NCBI RefSeq assembly: GCF_001638985.1
Contig: NW_017265157.1
Span: forward strand, 124,001-188,000
Reading direction: 5' to 3'
Source of the DNA: Phycomyces blakesleeanus NRRL 1555(-)
Lineage: Eukaryota > Mucoromycota > Mucoromycetes > Mucorales > Phycomycetaceae
Length of the DNA stretch: 64,000 nucleotides
Shown: positions 44,679 to 57,105 of the stretch, piece by piece
Layout: each line of letters opens with the position of its first letter
Numbering within the stretch: position 1 is the first letter of the stretch
Translations under genes and position numbers: made by a program
The notes under the pieces: generated by a model
Told to the model about the DNA's origin: nothing
Seen by the model: only the letters and a program-made list of their open reading frames with translations
Database searches by the model: none

Positions 44679-47600
44679 ATGTTCTCAATCCCCCAACTTT
44701 ACAATGAAAAGTGCTATTGTGCTGGATGTAGTCAGAACGAACTAGGCTATAGTTTTGTTGCCAGAAGAACTGCTCAGCGCCATAACAAAAGAGCAAGATT
44801 AGATGCTATAAGATGTGAAAGTGGTACGCAGTTTTTAGTATTATTGTATTAGATTTTATTTGGGTTTTTTGCAGTTTAAACAAAATAGCATTCTTTAATA
44901 GAATCTTCTCCCCAAAGAAATGCGATGGAGGTTGATGTTGAACGTAGAAAATATTAATTTGAATAAAAATAATGGAGCTTAACTAAGAAACATATTCTAT
45001 ATATAGCTATTCCAACCCGGCAATATGGAACCACAGAAGAGGCGTATGGTCAGACCAGCTCACCTGTTTGGAAAAGAGTCCTAATGTCTGACGATGATAA
45101 TGTTTTGGTTGGGAATGAAGAGATTCACAACAGTGAAAGCAATAGTGATGAGAGTGGTAATTATGAGGAGAACAGTGGTGATGATGAAAGCAGTAATGGT
45201 GAAGAAAGCAAAGATGATGATGAAGATGTTGTTGAGATTGAAGTCAAAGAATTTGTTGATGAAGGTTGGTGCTGTGCTACTAAGAAATTGAAAAATGAAA
45301 ATCTGAAAAAAAGGGGGGTGTTAATTTTTTTTGCAATTTTTACACTAGATTCTTTTGCCACCCCCAATATGCCAGAGAACCCAGTGCACAGGTTCATTGC
45401 TACATTTGTGGTAATGTTTGCTTCCCGCTATGTGGTCAACAAGGGTGCTGTTGTCTTGATCAAGTTCATCAAAAAACTCTTGACGATTTACGAGCAGGAT
45501 TTCCAACTGCCCTTGAGCCTTCCTGGTCTACAGTGCATGACAGGTTTCCTAGCCAGGACCAAAGGCGTAAAGAAATTTGTTGTGTGTCAGGATTGCCACA
45601 AGGTGTACAAGGAAGGTGTATCTGCTCCTTCTCATTGTGATTTTGTGAAGCTTGGTGCGCACTCATCTTGTGGTTATCAATTGATGAAATTATTGTCATT
45701 GGGTGCTTTGATAGCTAAGCGGTCATATGTGTACCAGTCTATCAAACAGACATTAAAGATGTTTTTCCTTTGCCCAGAGTTCGAAAAAAAATCAGACATT
45801 GGAACCATGAGTTGAAGATGATGAATACCATATGCGATATCTACAACGGAGCTATGTGGAAGGAGTTAAAAGACAAAGATGGCGTGCAATTCACCCAAGA
45901 TTTACGTTCATTAATGTTAACTATTAACATCGACTGATTCCAGCCATTCAATAATGTATCTCACTCGTCTGGTGCAATTTATATTGCTATCAACAATCTT
46001 TCCTGGGACGAACGGTTTAAGCCAGAGAACGTCATTCTGGTTGGACTTATGCCAGATCCTAAGGAACCAAAGTCTGAAGAGATAAATCACTATCTCAAAC
46101 CTTTGGTAGATGAGTTGGAGACGTTGTACGTGGGAATGAAGATCCCAACCATTGAATGTCCCAGTAGAGTCAATGTTTGTGCAGCACTGCTGATGGTGGC
46201 CTGCGATATTCCAGCTGCTTGGAAAACAAGTGAGTTCACTTCTCCCAACAGTATGTGCGCCTGCTACAAGTGCAACCACCAGTTCCCCCGTCTGCCAAAT
46301 AGAATCAACGTCGATTTTAGCGGATTTGTCTTTTCTCAATGGAATCTTCATAATGGTATAGAAAGCAGGTTGCATGTTGAGGAGTGGGAAAGTGCTAGTA
46401 CCCCCTCAGAAAGACATCAGCTGGGGGTCAAAAATGGTGTTCGATGGTCACAGTTGTATCGTCTTGGATACTTTGATCTAGTATGTGGAACGATCATTGA
46501 TCCCATGCATAATCTTTTTCTGGGAACTCCAAAGAGGATGCTGGATTGGTGGATTGAGGAGAAGAAGATTTCAAAAGACGATCTAGTTACAATGCAGAAG
46601 ACAGCAGAGACAATGGTGATTCCTGGTGAGTACACTGCTTTGACAAAGAAAATCAGCAAAGGGTTTCTGTACATGAAAGCAGACGAGTGGAAGTCGTGGG
46701 TGCTTGTTTACTCTCCTGTTTTGTTGAAGGGCGTTCTTCCGAATAATATGTTCAACAACTGGATCGCCTATGTTGATGCATGTTGCCTCTTGATAAAACC
46801 AACCATCACTTTCCTTGAACTAAGCAATGCCCACACATTCCTTGAAAGATTCTGTCAGAAATGCGAAACCACATATCCAACCAAAATCCTCACCTGTAAC
46901 ATGCACCTGCACCTCCATCTTCATGATATCATTTGTGATTTTGGACCAGTGTATGATTATTGGCTCTTCGGGTTCAAGAGATTTAATGGTTTGTTAAAAA
47001 ATATGAAAATAAACAGAAAAATTGGGTTTGAAGAAACCTATATGCGAAAATGTGTTAAAGCTGTACATAAGGAAGACTATGTCAATGCTGTTCTTCGAGG
47101 TCCAAGCCAAGTCTCCTTCTGCCAATTCATTTTTAAACTTATGTCAACACCTATGCCAACCTCTATACCAATTACCACCCCTACCATCCGTCAACATACC
47201 TTCCGTCTACAATCCTTTATTGATTATTCCGAAAATCCAGATCTTGTCATCAAAGGCAATGAGCCTCTCCCTCCTTCCGCCTTCCCACTCCTTACAGCAG
47301 CATTAACACCAATGAGTAATATTCACTATCTTCATCTCTTGGAATATTATAAGACTGCATACCAAAATCAAGCATTGGTCCATTACAAAGAAGCTTCATC
47401 ATCACTGTACTTTGTTGACAATCTGATAAATAAGCTTAAATCAGTAAACATTCTTGGCCAGACTTATAAAGGCTAGAATGAATCAGAATATCATGGTTTT
47501 CTCATTCAAGCCAAATTTTATAGAAGTATAGCCCAGCATATACTCACATACACAGGTCAAATTCAGTACCTATTCACACATTCCTTTACCCCACCACCTA

Positions 47601-47865
47601 CCAACAACAACAATTGCCAATTCTGGCTTATGCATTATGATCAACATGTTTTTGCTTTCGTCAAATGGTTTATGCCAGCTGACAATCATTCTTGTTCACT
47701 TGAACATGTTGATATTTGTTATCCTACGTTCTCTCATGACAGCCATCAAAGCATATTGTCAGTGCATAGAATTTTGTTGCAAGTTGCTACAGCTGAGCAT
47801 ACAACGCATCAAAATGTTAAAAAAAAATACTAGTCATTCCTTTACCACAAAAACACTATGCATAG
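44679..47865 (+). pseudogene. Plavaka-C transposase
   Basis: Exon 1 44679-44823 (KCYCAGCSQNELGY, RTAQRHNKRAR), exon 2 about 44902-44943, acidic exon 3 about 45007-45264, exon 4 about 45349-47865. Exon 4 is close to copy A in protein sequence. Lesions: a frameshift in an A-run near 45790 (FEKK then HWNHEL); TGA 45935-45937 in the ID-FQPF motif, where A has Trp; TAG 47474-47476; and an A-run frameshift near 47825, after which the tail reads LVIPLPQKHYA to TAG at 47863-47865. It retains the Trp codon at the site of the A stop, so A and C were disabled independently. Confidence 0.88.
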
Positions 47866-47994
47866 AAATTAATAAAATTTAACTCTTCTTTTTAAAGAAT
47901 CTAAAAGAAAAAGACAATTGTAGCATTCATGTTTCGCAATAAGTTTGTGTTTGTTGAAATTATAATGCAAAGGATGAGAGAGAAAAAAGTTTTA

Positions 47995-49195
47995 TTAGAG
48001 CTCATCTCTGAAAGCCCACTGAGGAAGAGAGCGCTTCAGTTGACTCGGGACTGCTAAATCAGCATCTCCGCCAAAGGTCTTCTTTGCCATCTGGTGCACA
48101 TTTAGGTTCAAGCATTTGAGCACGGCTACGTTAACATGCCTCAGAAACTGATTGTATTAGATTACAATAAAAATATTATGTTTATTTTACTAAAAGACAA
48201 TGGATTGCATTTAACATTATTTATAAAAGTATTTACCTCATTGCTTCTCCAGGTTGGATGCACTGTATGGATCACACGATTGCCTGGAACTCCAGGTATC
48301 TCATCCTCCAACTCACCCTCAGACATTGCTGTCTTGTTGATGAGCCCTTTGCAATCCTTTCCCAGCAACATATCAATGTCAGCCTTGCATATGCTGTAGG
48401 CCAGCTCACAGCAGTCAAAGTTCTAATAACACATATTTATTAATATTACTCAATATTATTATTTTTATCAAAATACAACACAACATACAGTGGTTGCTTG
48501 ACTTGCTCTTCTTGACCTTGATCTTCCTGCATCAAGGGCTGATGGCGACTTTCGTTCAGCAGAACATCTTCCACAAAAGTTAGTATAAATACTACTGCGG
48601 ATTTCGGATGGTTTAAGCCCATCTGCAGCAAACTTTGGCTTCAGATAAGCCATAAGTGCAAGTGTCAGTTCTTTATTAGGGGAGCGATTGAAATGAATTT
48701 CAGTATTCCAACTGGACTTGCTGTCATTTGCTGCAATCAAAGCTGCATCATTTGATCTGAATTTTGGATCCCTCAATTGGCTTTGGATAAGAAACTATAT
48801 ATTGTGTGAGATAGTATATTGATAAATTATTTGATGATGCTTTACTCACAAAAAGTCGATTGTAAACTTCTTGATTAACATCAGTAGAAGTGGCAGTGGG
48901 AGCAGAGGATGGAGCAGAGGATGGAGCAGAGGCAGAAGCAGAGGCAGAAGCAGAGGTAGGAGCAGAGGTAGGAGCAGAGGTAGGAGCAAAGGCGGGAGCA
49001 ATCTCAAGAACATTATCAGAAGTTCCAATAAGAGTATCCAGAACTTCCAAAGCATCAGCATTGCCTATGACAATGCAGCCAATTTTGGAATTCATATCCT
49101 TCAGACTTTGCTGCATTGCGTCTAATCTAGTGATCAGATCCGCATGTTCTTTTTATGGATGGGGAGCAAGTGTACGATTGACTTTAGGTATTTTC
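47995..49195 (-). pseudogene. Plavaka-C gene 2
   Basis: Minus-strand homologue of gene 2 in A. Exon 1 (49195 to about 48852) has LITRLDAMQQSLKDMNSKIG and an APTS/ASAS low-complexity linker. Exon 2 (about 48795-48500) has IRSSIYTNFCGRCSAERK. Exon 3 (about 48423-48238) ends VHPTWRSNE before a normal GT donor. The last exon ends PQWAFRDEL with TAA at 47995-47997. A TAA before EHADLITRL interrupts the N-terminus, and the start ATG of copy A is not conserved (ATA at the equivalent place). The intact remainder could start at a Met at 49116. The Cys in NFCG is kept in A and C. Confidence 0.7.
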
Positions 49196-49809
49196 TATAA
49201 ATTAACAAAACAAATAAGTATGAACTATCTGTATTATGATTTAACATTATATATATACAACATAGTGTTCTTTGTATATAAGAGTACTTGTAAAATATGG
49301 TTTTTTGTATATATGTAAATGTGATTATATGTTTACATTTGAGTGTGAGTGTGAGTGTAAGTGTAAGTATTTGTAAAAGTGCGAGTATAGCAAAGTAGCT
49401 AATTAATATTTTGAAAGAAAATATATTTATTGACAATAGAGATTGTTTCAAGAATAAATCTAAATTGCTCTCTTACACAAGCTCTGTGTAAGATACAATG
49501 GAAATATTGCTTTTGATTTTATTTCATTATACTCTTTCAGTTTCTTTTGAGGGCAAGCATTTGTTTTGATTTCTTTGTTACTTTTGTAATTTTTATTTTT
49601 ATTTTTTTCCTCTTTGTCTCATTCTGGCTTGTCTTTTTCTTTTCTTTCTATTTTCTCTCTCTTTTCAAGTTTTATTATTTTTATATATTTTAGTAGGTTA
49701 TATTCTTTTTAAAAAGAGCTTCATCACAGATAACAAATAAAAATATTTATATATTTGGCTGCCATAGTCACTTGCTTCATCATTCTATTCATTGTTTATT
49801 ATATGTCAG

Positions 49810-50650
49810 GGTTTCTATGGTAAGGTGGCGTCTCTTTTTTCATAAACAACTAAAAAAAACACTGATACATTCTGTTGCCATAGATACTATCAGTCTTTTT
49901 ATTTCTGATGCATCCTCTTCACAATGTCCATCCCGATTAGTAAACGTTAGTAAGCATTGTCATCTTCTTCTAAAACTTTGCTGACTTTTTTATAGGTCGT
50001 GTCACCAAAAACATATACTACAACTAAACATGACAACCAACACGGTAATATTTTATAGTTCTTTTTATTTATTACATTTTGCTTTCATATTTATCTAACA
50101 AAATATAACCTTTATTATAGATGAATGACCCTCTCTCAAACATTTTCTGCATCTAGAACTTCTATCTCATGCTACTGTCATTGACATGGTAAGACTTGTT
50201 TTTTCTTTATTCTCTTTATATGTACCGTAATATTATTACACTGTATATTAATATAATACAATATTCTGCAAGAGACTATATTGGCTCTTGACAAGAACTA
50301 TCAAGGTTTACAAATACAACTGTTTGCTTTGGGTGTGTAAATTAATTACTATATTACTCAATTTACCCAAACTAATTTTTCCAATCATTTTCATAGTCAA
50401 AGTAGTCATACTGGGTGTCATGTCCAACATTCCTGATATCCTCTTGATTTTCCCACTTGTATCTGATGTTTTTAATGTAAGTATATTTTATACAATATAT
50501 TTTTTAGAATATTTAATATTCTACGTATATAATTAACACCCTTATAATTTTAGAGAACAGGTATCTTCAAGCAAGCTACACATCACTGGGTTTTTTGAGA
50601 GAAATAATATCTGCATTGCATTGCTCAATTCAAATAGTATGAAAGATGAT
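49810..50650 (+). pseudogene. Plavaka gene 3 (micro-exon gene), copy C
   Basis: Exons by GT-AG and homology: possible 10-nt exon 49810-49819, 49884-49945 (62 nt), 49996-50044 (49), 50121-50188 (68), 50275-50332 (58), 50397-50476 (80), 50554 onward. Peptides SDASSSQCPSRL, SHATVIDM, TILALDKNYQGLQIQ, KVVILGVMSNIPDIL and TGIFKQATHHWVF align with A and D. A TGA lies early in the 68-nt exon (after the GAA codon) and another TGA after HHWVF, so this copy is probably dead. Exon lengths match A exactly for four exons. The end coordinate is approximate. Confidence 0.62.
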
Positions 50651-51192
50651 GAGAAAAGTGGTCCAAAATATATAATTGTATCACTAGACTGTAAACCTAG
50701 AAATATTCTTTTCTCCTAATAAACACAAAATAAACCAATTAGAATTGCAATGCATATATGGGGGGAGAAGTATTTTGCAATTAATTGTACAAGAAGGAGT
50801 GTCTAGGATTGGCTCAAATTTTTGTTTTGGAGATTATAACCATGGAAAAGTTGGCTTTTCAATGAAATAAACCATAGAAAAGTTGGCTATTCTATTAAAT
50901 TTCATGCTTGTTCATTGTTCTTTTAATCTAAAACAAATATAAAGTATTACAAGAAATATAGTTTTGGATAAAATGCTTTGGTGTAATAGGGAAACTCTAT
51001 ATACAGAGAATGCTAATGAACTCTGCTTCTTAGCTGCCCAAGCTTTTTCTATGTTCAAAAGTTGATCTTTCTACTTAGTAGAAAGGTGGCTTCATACCTT
51101 TGTGTAATTTTTCTGATCATATGAAAAACCTGGTCTTTACACATATATTTTGACAGTTTTTAACAGAAGAATACCCTATTATTTTTTCAGTG

Positions 51193-52664
51193 AATATGTG
51201 TTACTATTAGCTTTAGATATCTTGATTTGGCTCTTGGTGTATTTCTATTAGATTAAACAATACTTGGGTCTTCTGTTTTAATTCTCTATTTTCTTTTTTG
51301 GTTTTTTCTTCTTTGTTTTCATTTTTTTCAGTTTTTTTCTTTTGTTTCTTTTGTTTCTTTATTTTTTTTCCTCCTTTTTTCTTCCTTTTTCTTTCCATTA
51401 TTATTTTCGTTTTTATCAAAGGACTTGGGTAAGCAGTTAATATGTGATTGAATATGTTCATTATACTTACTCTCTGTTTATATGTTTATATGCATTTCTA
51501 GTCCTGCTAATAATCTAATATTCTTAAGCATACTTCTTTAATTTTTGATAATGTTATTCACGCGGCTTGGTATATCCCTGCCTTAAATAAAAGATAAAAA
51601 AAATTGAAAAGGTTTTGACTCTTTGTTAATTTGCTATTTATTTTTTAAAAGGTACATGTCTTGCATGCGATTGCAAATGACTACTACAGTAATGTGTCTG
51701 GTAAGCATAAAAAAGATTATAATATTTGTTTTTATACTAACTTCATTTTTTGTCAATATTATTAATTTGAATATATTAAAATATTAGCCTGGTTTTTCAT
51801 TTTGTTTTCAAAATACTATCAATGCTGTTTATCTTGATAAGTTTATTTTTAATACTAATGTTTATTTTTATTATTTGAGACATTCTTTACAGCTATCTTT
51901 TATAAAACAAATACAACAAGCACAATGCTATTGCACTTGTTTGTAAGAATGCATATTTTCTTGAAATAATAAAATACGTCTTCTTTGATATTTTAATTAA
52001 TTTTTTTTCTGTTTAGTCAATGATACAAGTCATGTTTCCAGCAGTCTGTTCAGCATTATATCTAAAATACATTCTTATTCTTTATATCATTAGACAATAG
52101 CTTCTAGTATATATTTTATGTCTTTATTAAGGATAGCCTAACTAATCTTGTGATAATCAAGAGTTAGCTATAAAGTGTATTATTAAGCAATATAATCCAA
52201 GTTTTTTTTTACAAAAATAAAAGTCCTATTTGTAAACTATTCTCCTAAAACTATTTATAAAGAAGTGTGAGAAGATTATTTTCAGTCAATCAAATGAATG
52301 TATTGTACTTTGTCCAAAATATAAGATCCAATAAATTGCTTAAATTTGGAGTAAAAACATATTTCCCCCATCATGAAAAAATGTTTCTATCTGTCTTCTC
52401 TATTCCTAAAGAAGAAGAAAATATAATGTTATACATAAAAAACTTTGTATTTTTTTTGCTTTAAGTTTCTGAGCTGGTATTATAAGGTAGAACTATATGA
52501 CTTTATGAGTGAAATTCTTTCTACAGAACTATTGTATTCATTATTTAGGATAAAGAATAAATGTGCACTAGACTCAAAATTGTTTAAATTACAGGGGAAT
52601 TTAATTCTTTATATCAGTATTCTGCCTTCTTTCACATAGAGTAAGCCAAGCAATTTTTCTAGTG
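51193..52664. other. Right part of Plavaka-B; possible decayed gene 3
   Basis: Contains a T-rich polypyrimidine tract (51260-51415) ending AAAG, then GTAAG at about 51429, as in front of gene 3 in A. A candidate exon at 51651-51701 lies between AG and GTAAGC. I could not align other exons with A, C or D. Two 64-65-aa open frames at 52267-52639 have no support. Confidence 0.35.
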
Positions 52665-53649
52665 TTGGTTTTTGGAAAAAGGCAATTTTGTGAAAATGAA
52701 AGAAAGAAATTAAAATTTTGAAAAAAAATTAAAAAGGGATTTTCAAAAGAATATCTGAACTTGGTAGAATATGGTTTTTGGACTAAGAGTAGGAACATTA
52801 TTATATCACGTATCATTACTGATGTGTGTGGTATTTATATTTGTGGTAAATATTGACAGGTGATATTATCATAGTTTTTAAAGTTTGAATGCATTCGTAG
52901 ATGTGAAATAACCTCTCTTTTCCACAAGAGAGAAAAAGACAAACTCAAAAGAGAATGTAGAATTAAAGATAATTAAATCAATAAGAGAAAAATAAGAGAA
53001 AAACAGTATTATTGATCAATCTCAATATACTTGACTCAATATACTCAAGTAAGCAAACAAGTAAATTATCAATAGTATTAAATATTAAAAGAACTTGTTG
53101 TCAGAAAATAAGACAAAAAAATTCATGTTTATTAAAGCAGGTATTATGATATTTATAGTTTTGCAATTGACTTGTTGAATAATTAAATAAATAAAATTAT
53201 AAAAAAAATATAATAAAAGTTGTATAATTGACAATCTATTAAATGTGATTTGTTCTTTACTATCATTAAGTACAAATAAAATAATATAATTATTAAGTCA
53301 TAATCATGAAGATAATTATGCTTGTAAGAATATATAATAAAAATAATATTAATTCCAAGTTGATTTGTTTAGTTAAATATAGTGAGAAAATAAGATACAA
53401 TGTGTGGTTGCCTGAAGTTATTGTTGACAGAATAATGCTTTTTCATTGTAATTATTGGTGTTTTGCTCTACAAATAAAAAAATTGCTTTCTATTCAGCCT
53501 CGGCCACCGTTGGAAAATCAAAAAATAATAATAATAGAATATAATTTTCTAGAATTACAAAGAATTCTGCAATGTCATCGCACTGCCAGACAACCGAAAT
53601 TTTGGTACACATTGATCATTATTACAACATTTCTTGTCATTACAAGAAA
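52665..53649. other. AT-rich, purine-rich interval without gene
   Basis: Continuation of the block at 35831-39482 on the far side of Plavaka-B (shared TTACTGATGTGTG-type segment near 52817). No supported coding sequence; an ORF at 53306-53731 runs through tRNA-Gly and is spurious. Confidence 0.45.
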
Positions 53650-53720
53650 GCGCGGATGGTTAAGTGGTATAATCTTCGCCTGCCACGCGAAGGGCCCGGG
53701 TTCGATTCCCGGTCCGCGCA
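53650..53720 (+). tRNA. tRNA-Gly (anticodon GCC)
   Basis: 71-nt cloverleaf with acceptor GCGCGGA/TCCGCGC plus A, anticodon loop CTGCCAC in stem TTCGC/GCGAA, and T-arm CCGGG-TTCGATT-CCCGG. All stems pair. Followed by a T7 terminator. Plavaka-D lies only 75 bp downstream. Confidence 0.97.
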
Positions 53721-53731
53721 ATACATATTGA

Positions 53732-53738
53732 TTTTTTT
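53732..53738 (+). terminator. Pol III terminator of tRNA-Gly
   Basis: T7 run 11 nt after the tRNA 3' end. Confidence 0.75.
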
Positions 53739-54399
53739 GCGTCGATCCCGACTTTTGTTGGCCTTCCTTTTGTCATGCTTAATTTTAGTGATACACACTG
53801 AAAAAAAGTAGAAAAATACTGACATGTATATATGGGCAAACGGTACTAGAATAACGTGATATATCATAGTTGATATTTTTTTCCACTAGGTTTTAAGTTC
53901 ATCTAACACTGTATGTATGAGACTTACAAACACTACAGTATATGTAGATGAGGGTTTCCGCAAGTAAGGTTTGGTAGCACTTTTGATATACTTGTTATGC
54001 TTAATAAATAAATAAAAATATTTAAAACTATGGATTTATCTCAGTATTCTTGACACAGAACAGGAAAGGTCAAAGATGGATTACATCATATATATTGCTC
54101 CAATGGTTTATCTGTACTACACCTCACCTTTACTGACCACCTATACTGACAGTTCTTTAAAACCTCCAATCATCAACAGCAAAAAAACACGTCTTTAAAA
54201 TTATGGACCAGTAATATGTTCTTTATTTATTTGGTTTCCCATTTTTATTAGGTTGATAATGGTTTATGCTTTTATTTTTATTGGAAAGAATAGAATGTTT
54301 CTAGGTTTCAAATCTAATAAAGCTATTCTATATTGTCAGCTACTTCTTGCTTGGTAATCTTGTTATATTTGGGATGAAAATTTTTCTACAAAAAACAAA

Positions 54400-55120
54400 T
54401 ACCTGAAGAAAATGAGATGCTCGTTACCTTTTTTTAGGGGTAAGAGCAGTACTCTTTGAGAATAGATAAAACATTAGTGATGGGAGTGCGTGTGTGTTTT
54501 ATACTGAAAATTTTATGCACTAATTAATACTTACATTGGAAGTACCCAGTACAAATGGACAAAGAAATAAAACATTTACAGTAAAGCACGGGATTATGAT
54601 TTCTTTGACTATAAAATGATAGGAAAGAATTAATTTTTGTGAATTGTGTGATAGAATAATTGATTTACATACCAAAGGCAAATGATTTCTTTGCAGACCA
54701 AGATATTATCTGTAAAGCGGTAATATCGTCTCTAGTAGAGAATATATATTAATATACAGTATAAATAATATTATTGTATGTATAGAAGTAAATAAAAGGC
54801 TTACCATGGCAATGACTGTAGCATGGGATGGAAGTTCTTGAGGAATGGCACGTTTGTAAGAGGGATGTTCATCTATAATAGAAATTATATTCAGTTAGAT
54901 AAATATTAAAAAGAAATAGATTAAAATAAAATAGAATATTACTGTGTCAATATCCGTGTTTGATTGTAGAGAGTATTTTTAGCGATGTGGCCTATATTAA
55001 AGAAAGAAAAAAGTCAGAATGATTGTATGGAATGATGGCATAAAGTATATTTACTAACCCTGGCTAATCTGGATAACTGTTGTGAAGATGGCGCATCAGA
55101 ATGAGACAAAGAGTGAGTTT
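54400..55120 (-). pseudogene. Plavaka gene 3 (micro-exon gene), copy D
   Basis: Minus-strand exons 55120-55059 (62 nt), 54991-54943 (49), 54872-54805 (68), 54729-54673 (57) and 54608-54535 (74), plus a possible last exon below 54510. Peptides SDAPSSQQLSRLA, KILSTIKHG, SHATVIAM and TILPLY align with A and C. Lesions: TGA near the end of the 49-nt exon, TAA in the 57-nt exon, and loss of one G next to its donor. The AG preceding the possible 9-nt first exon in A is AA here. The same exon sizes in a copy on the opposite strand argue strongly that the split structure is real. Confidence 0.62.
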
Positions 55121-55789
55121 CTATGACATTAAAATATATTGTTATTTTTTAGTTATACATAAAGAAGTATATATTTCTTTTAAAATAAAGAAAGTGCCTT
55201 ATCATAAAACCTTGTGAGTGTAAAGAGTGAAGAGAGAGAAACAGAGAGAATACCTATGATAAACAAAAAAATCAATTCTTTTGTTCTTTGTAAAGAAGTA
55301 TTTTGAACCAAAAACAATCTTACCAGAAAAATTTGCAAATATAACAAGAATTGAAAAGAGAGAGAAAAGAGGGAAATAACAAAAAACGAATAAAAAAAGT
55401 AAAAAAAAATCTTAAAAAAAAAGAAAAAAGTGTGTTTAAAACAAAAGACTAAAATGATTTCATCAAGTCCCAAAGCAATATGAAAACCGATTCACATCCC
55501 AGTCATTACAAGAAGTATTAATAGAGATTCGTATATCAAATATATTTTGAATATATATAATAATCATACCTTTCATATAATACACTTTCCCTTGCTCTTA
55601 CTCTCTTGCTACTTATTACACTTATACTCCCAAATCAATACACTTGTTCTAACAATTCAAGTATGTAAACTTGATACGATTTATTTTTAATTAAATTTAC
55701 ATAAATTTAATTGTAGAATGACAGCAATAATAATAATATAATCTGAAACTAATTATTATAACCTTTCATTTTATTATATTCTGTAGACA

Positions 55790-56973
55790 ATGACTAACAC
55801 AAGACGTGAACGCGCAATTGCCCTTCGTCCTGTTGAGATTACCAATCAGCAGCTTATGGAAATACTTTCTACTGTGAGAGCTGATATGCCTACCATAAAA
55901 GGACAGATTGGCAATGTTGAGCAAACTCTGACCAACATGAATGACAGAATTGGCGTTCTTGCCACCACCAGCACCAACACCATCAGTGCCATAGATAGTT
56001 TGGCCAGAACTCCCCTTGCTGCTCCTGTGAGAGCCGAACTCACTGTTGCTGCACCTGTTGTCATCTCCAACCATGAGTCTACCCGTGAAGAATCTAATGC
56101 AGTTTATGTGAGTAACATATTATAAAATATTTTATCAATTCATTTTCTCATGATTTATTTATCAGGCTCATATTTACAACCTTATGTGGAAACCCAAGCT
56201 TAGCTTGAGAACGCCAGAAAATATCCTGGCCAACAACCTCAAGCCCAGATGGGATACAAATGTTGCTTTCAACAAATCTCCCAACAGGGAGATAGCTGAG
56301 AGACTTCTTTCTAACCTTGAGCGCAGGTTTGGTTCCTCTAGTATGAGACAGAGTGACCTCTGAAAGAGGTTGCACACTAACTTCACTAGTAAAACCCGTC
56401 GTGAGAGAATGTCTGATGATGAGATAGTGGAAACAAATGCTCTTACACGAAGAGCAGCCCGTGCAGATGATGTGAGTATTATGCTAATATATATAGTTTA
56501 TAGTTGAAAATTAAAAATAAAAATAACAAATTAACAAAACTTATTACTAGAATGAGTGTCGCCGTGTACTGGCATACAAAGACAATAAGGAGGCAATTGA
56601 TCTTGTAATGCTCAGAGACTGTGCCAACACTCTCCAAAAAGCAGTAATGTCAGATGGAGAGTCTGCCAATGAAATGGACGAGGATGGCATAAAACATGTC
56701 ATTCATATTGTACAACCAGGCTGGAGAAGTGATGAGATAGATTAATTTGGAGTAATACTTTTGTATTGGTGTATTATTATATTGAGTAAATTATTAATGA
56801 ATGTATTTCAGTGCAACCGTTTCATTGCACTTGTTGACACTTATGCTGTCCAGGCCATGGAGTCAAGTGCTAATCAAAGGATCCAGAGGATCACTACTAG
56901 TGTGTCCAACTCAGCAGTCCCAGATAACATTAGCCCCAATTTTTCTCGGTGAGCTCTTAGAGACAGGCTCTAA
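55790..56973 (+). pseudogene. Plavaka-D gene 2
   Basis: Plus strand, convergent with the D transposase. Exon 1 (55790 to about 56107) encodes MTNTRRERAIALRPVEI, a helix-like DMPTIKGQIGNVEQTLTNMN and an Ala/Pro region. Exon 2 (about 56166-56471) is basic (ERLLSNLERRFGS, FTSKTRRERM). Exon 3 ends VQPGWRSDE. The last exon from about 56812 encodes NRFIALVDTYAVQAME and reaches TAA 56971-56973. Stops: TGA after MRQSDL, and TGA in place of the conserved Trp near the C-terminus (A: HWAFRDE; D: stop then ALRD). The donor after GATGAG is AT instead of GT. Together these make it non-functional. Confidence 0.72.
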
Positions 56974-57105
56974 ATAAAAAAAATGTTTTTTTCTTTTTAT
57001 CTACGTATTACTTTTTACATACACAATACTATCAATATATATAGGGAATTTGTACTGTTTTTTTTTGTATAAGAAAAGGAAATTCAAGTGGAGGTTTTTT
57101 TTATT

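Larger units (their letters stand above)
44421..51192 (+). mobile_element. Plavaka-C, nested in Plavaka-B
   Basis: Termini CACTGGAAAAAAGGGG at 44421 and, read inward from 51192, CACTGAAAAAATAATAGG. The duplication AAT is at 44418-44420 and 51193-51195. 6772 bp. The left 170 bp and right 80 bp align with Plavaka-A (for example TTTTCATCTCAGC near the left end, AAGACCAGGTTTT near the right), so A and C are the closest pair. Contains transposase, gene 2 and gene 3 in the standard order. Confidence 0.95.
39483..52664 (+). mobile_element. Plavaka-B (contains Plavaka-C)
   Basis: Left terminus CACTGCAAAAATG at 39483; right terminus, read inward from 52664, CACTAGAAAAATTG. The 3-bp duplication TTG is at 39480-39482 and 52665-52667. 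Total 13182 bp, of which 6775 bp is Plavaka-C plus its duplication, leaving about 6.4 kb, the expected size for this family. It has the transposase (39726-42811) and gene 2 (44217-43044). Where gene 3 should lie (51196-52664), only weak traces remain. More diverged from A, C and D than these are from each other. Confidence 0.85.

Noticed and set aside
51213..51461. Minus-strand 82-aa Lys/Glu-rich frame
   Set aside because: Translation of the complement of the polypyrimidine tract before gene 3; low complexity only.
52267..52639. Two 64-65-aa plus-strand frames as remaining gene 3 of Plavaka-B
   Set aside because: They do not align with gene-3 peptides of A, C or D and no splice pattern fits.
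35831..53649. Centromere or Grem-LINE1-type pericentromeric region
   Set aside because: LINE plus repeats and lack of genes are suggestive, but nothing in the sequence identifies a kinetochore region and the LINE clade is unknown.
53306..53867. Open frames of 60-141 aa overlapping tRNA-Gly
   Set aside because: They run through a convincing tRNA gene and its terminator.
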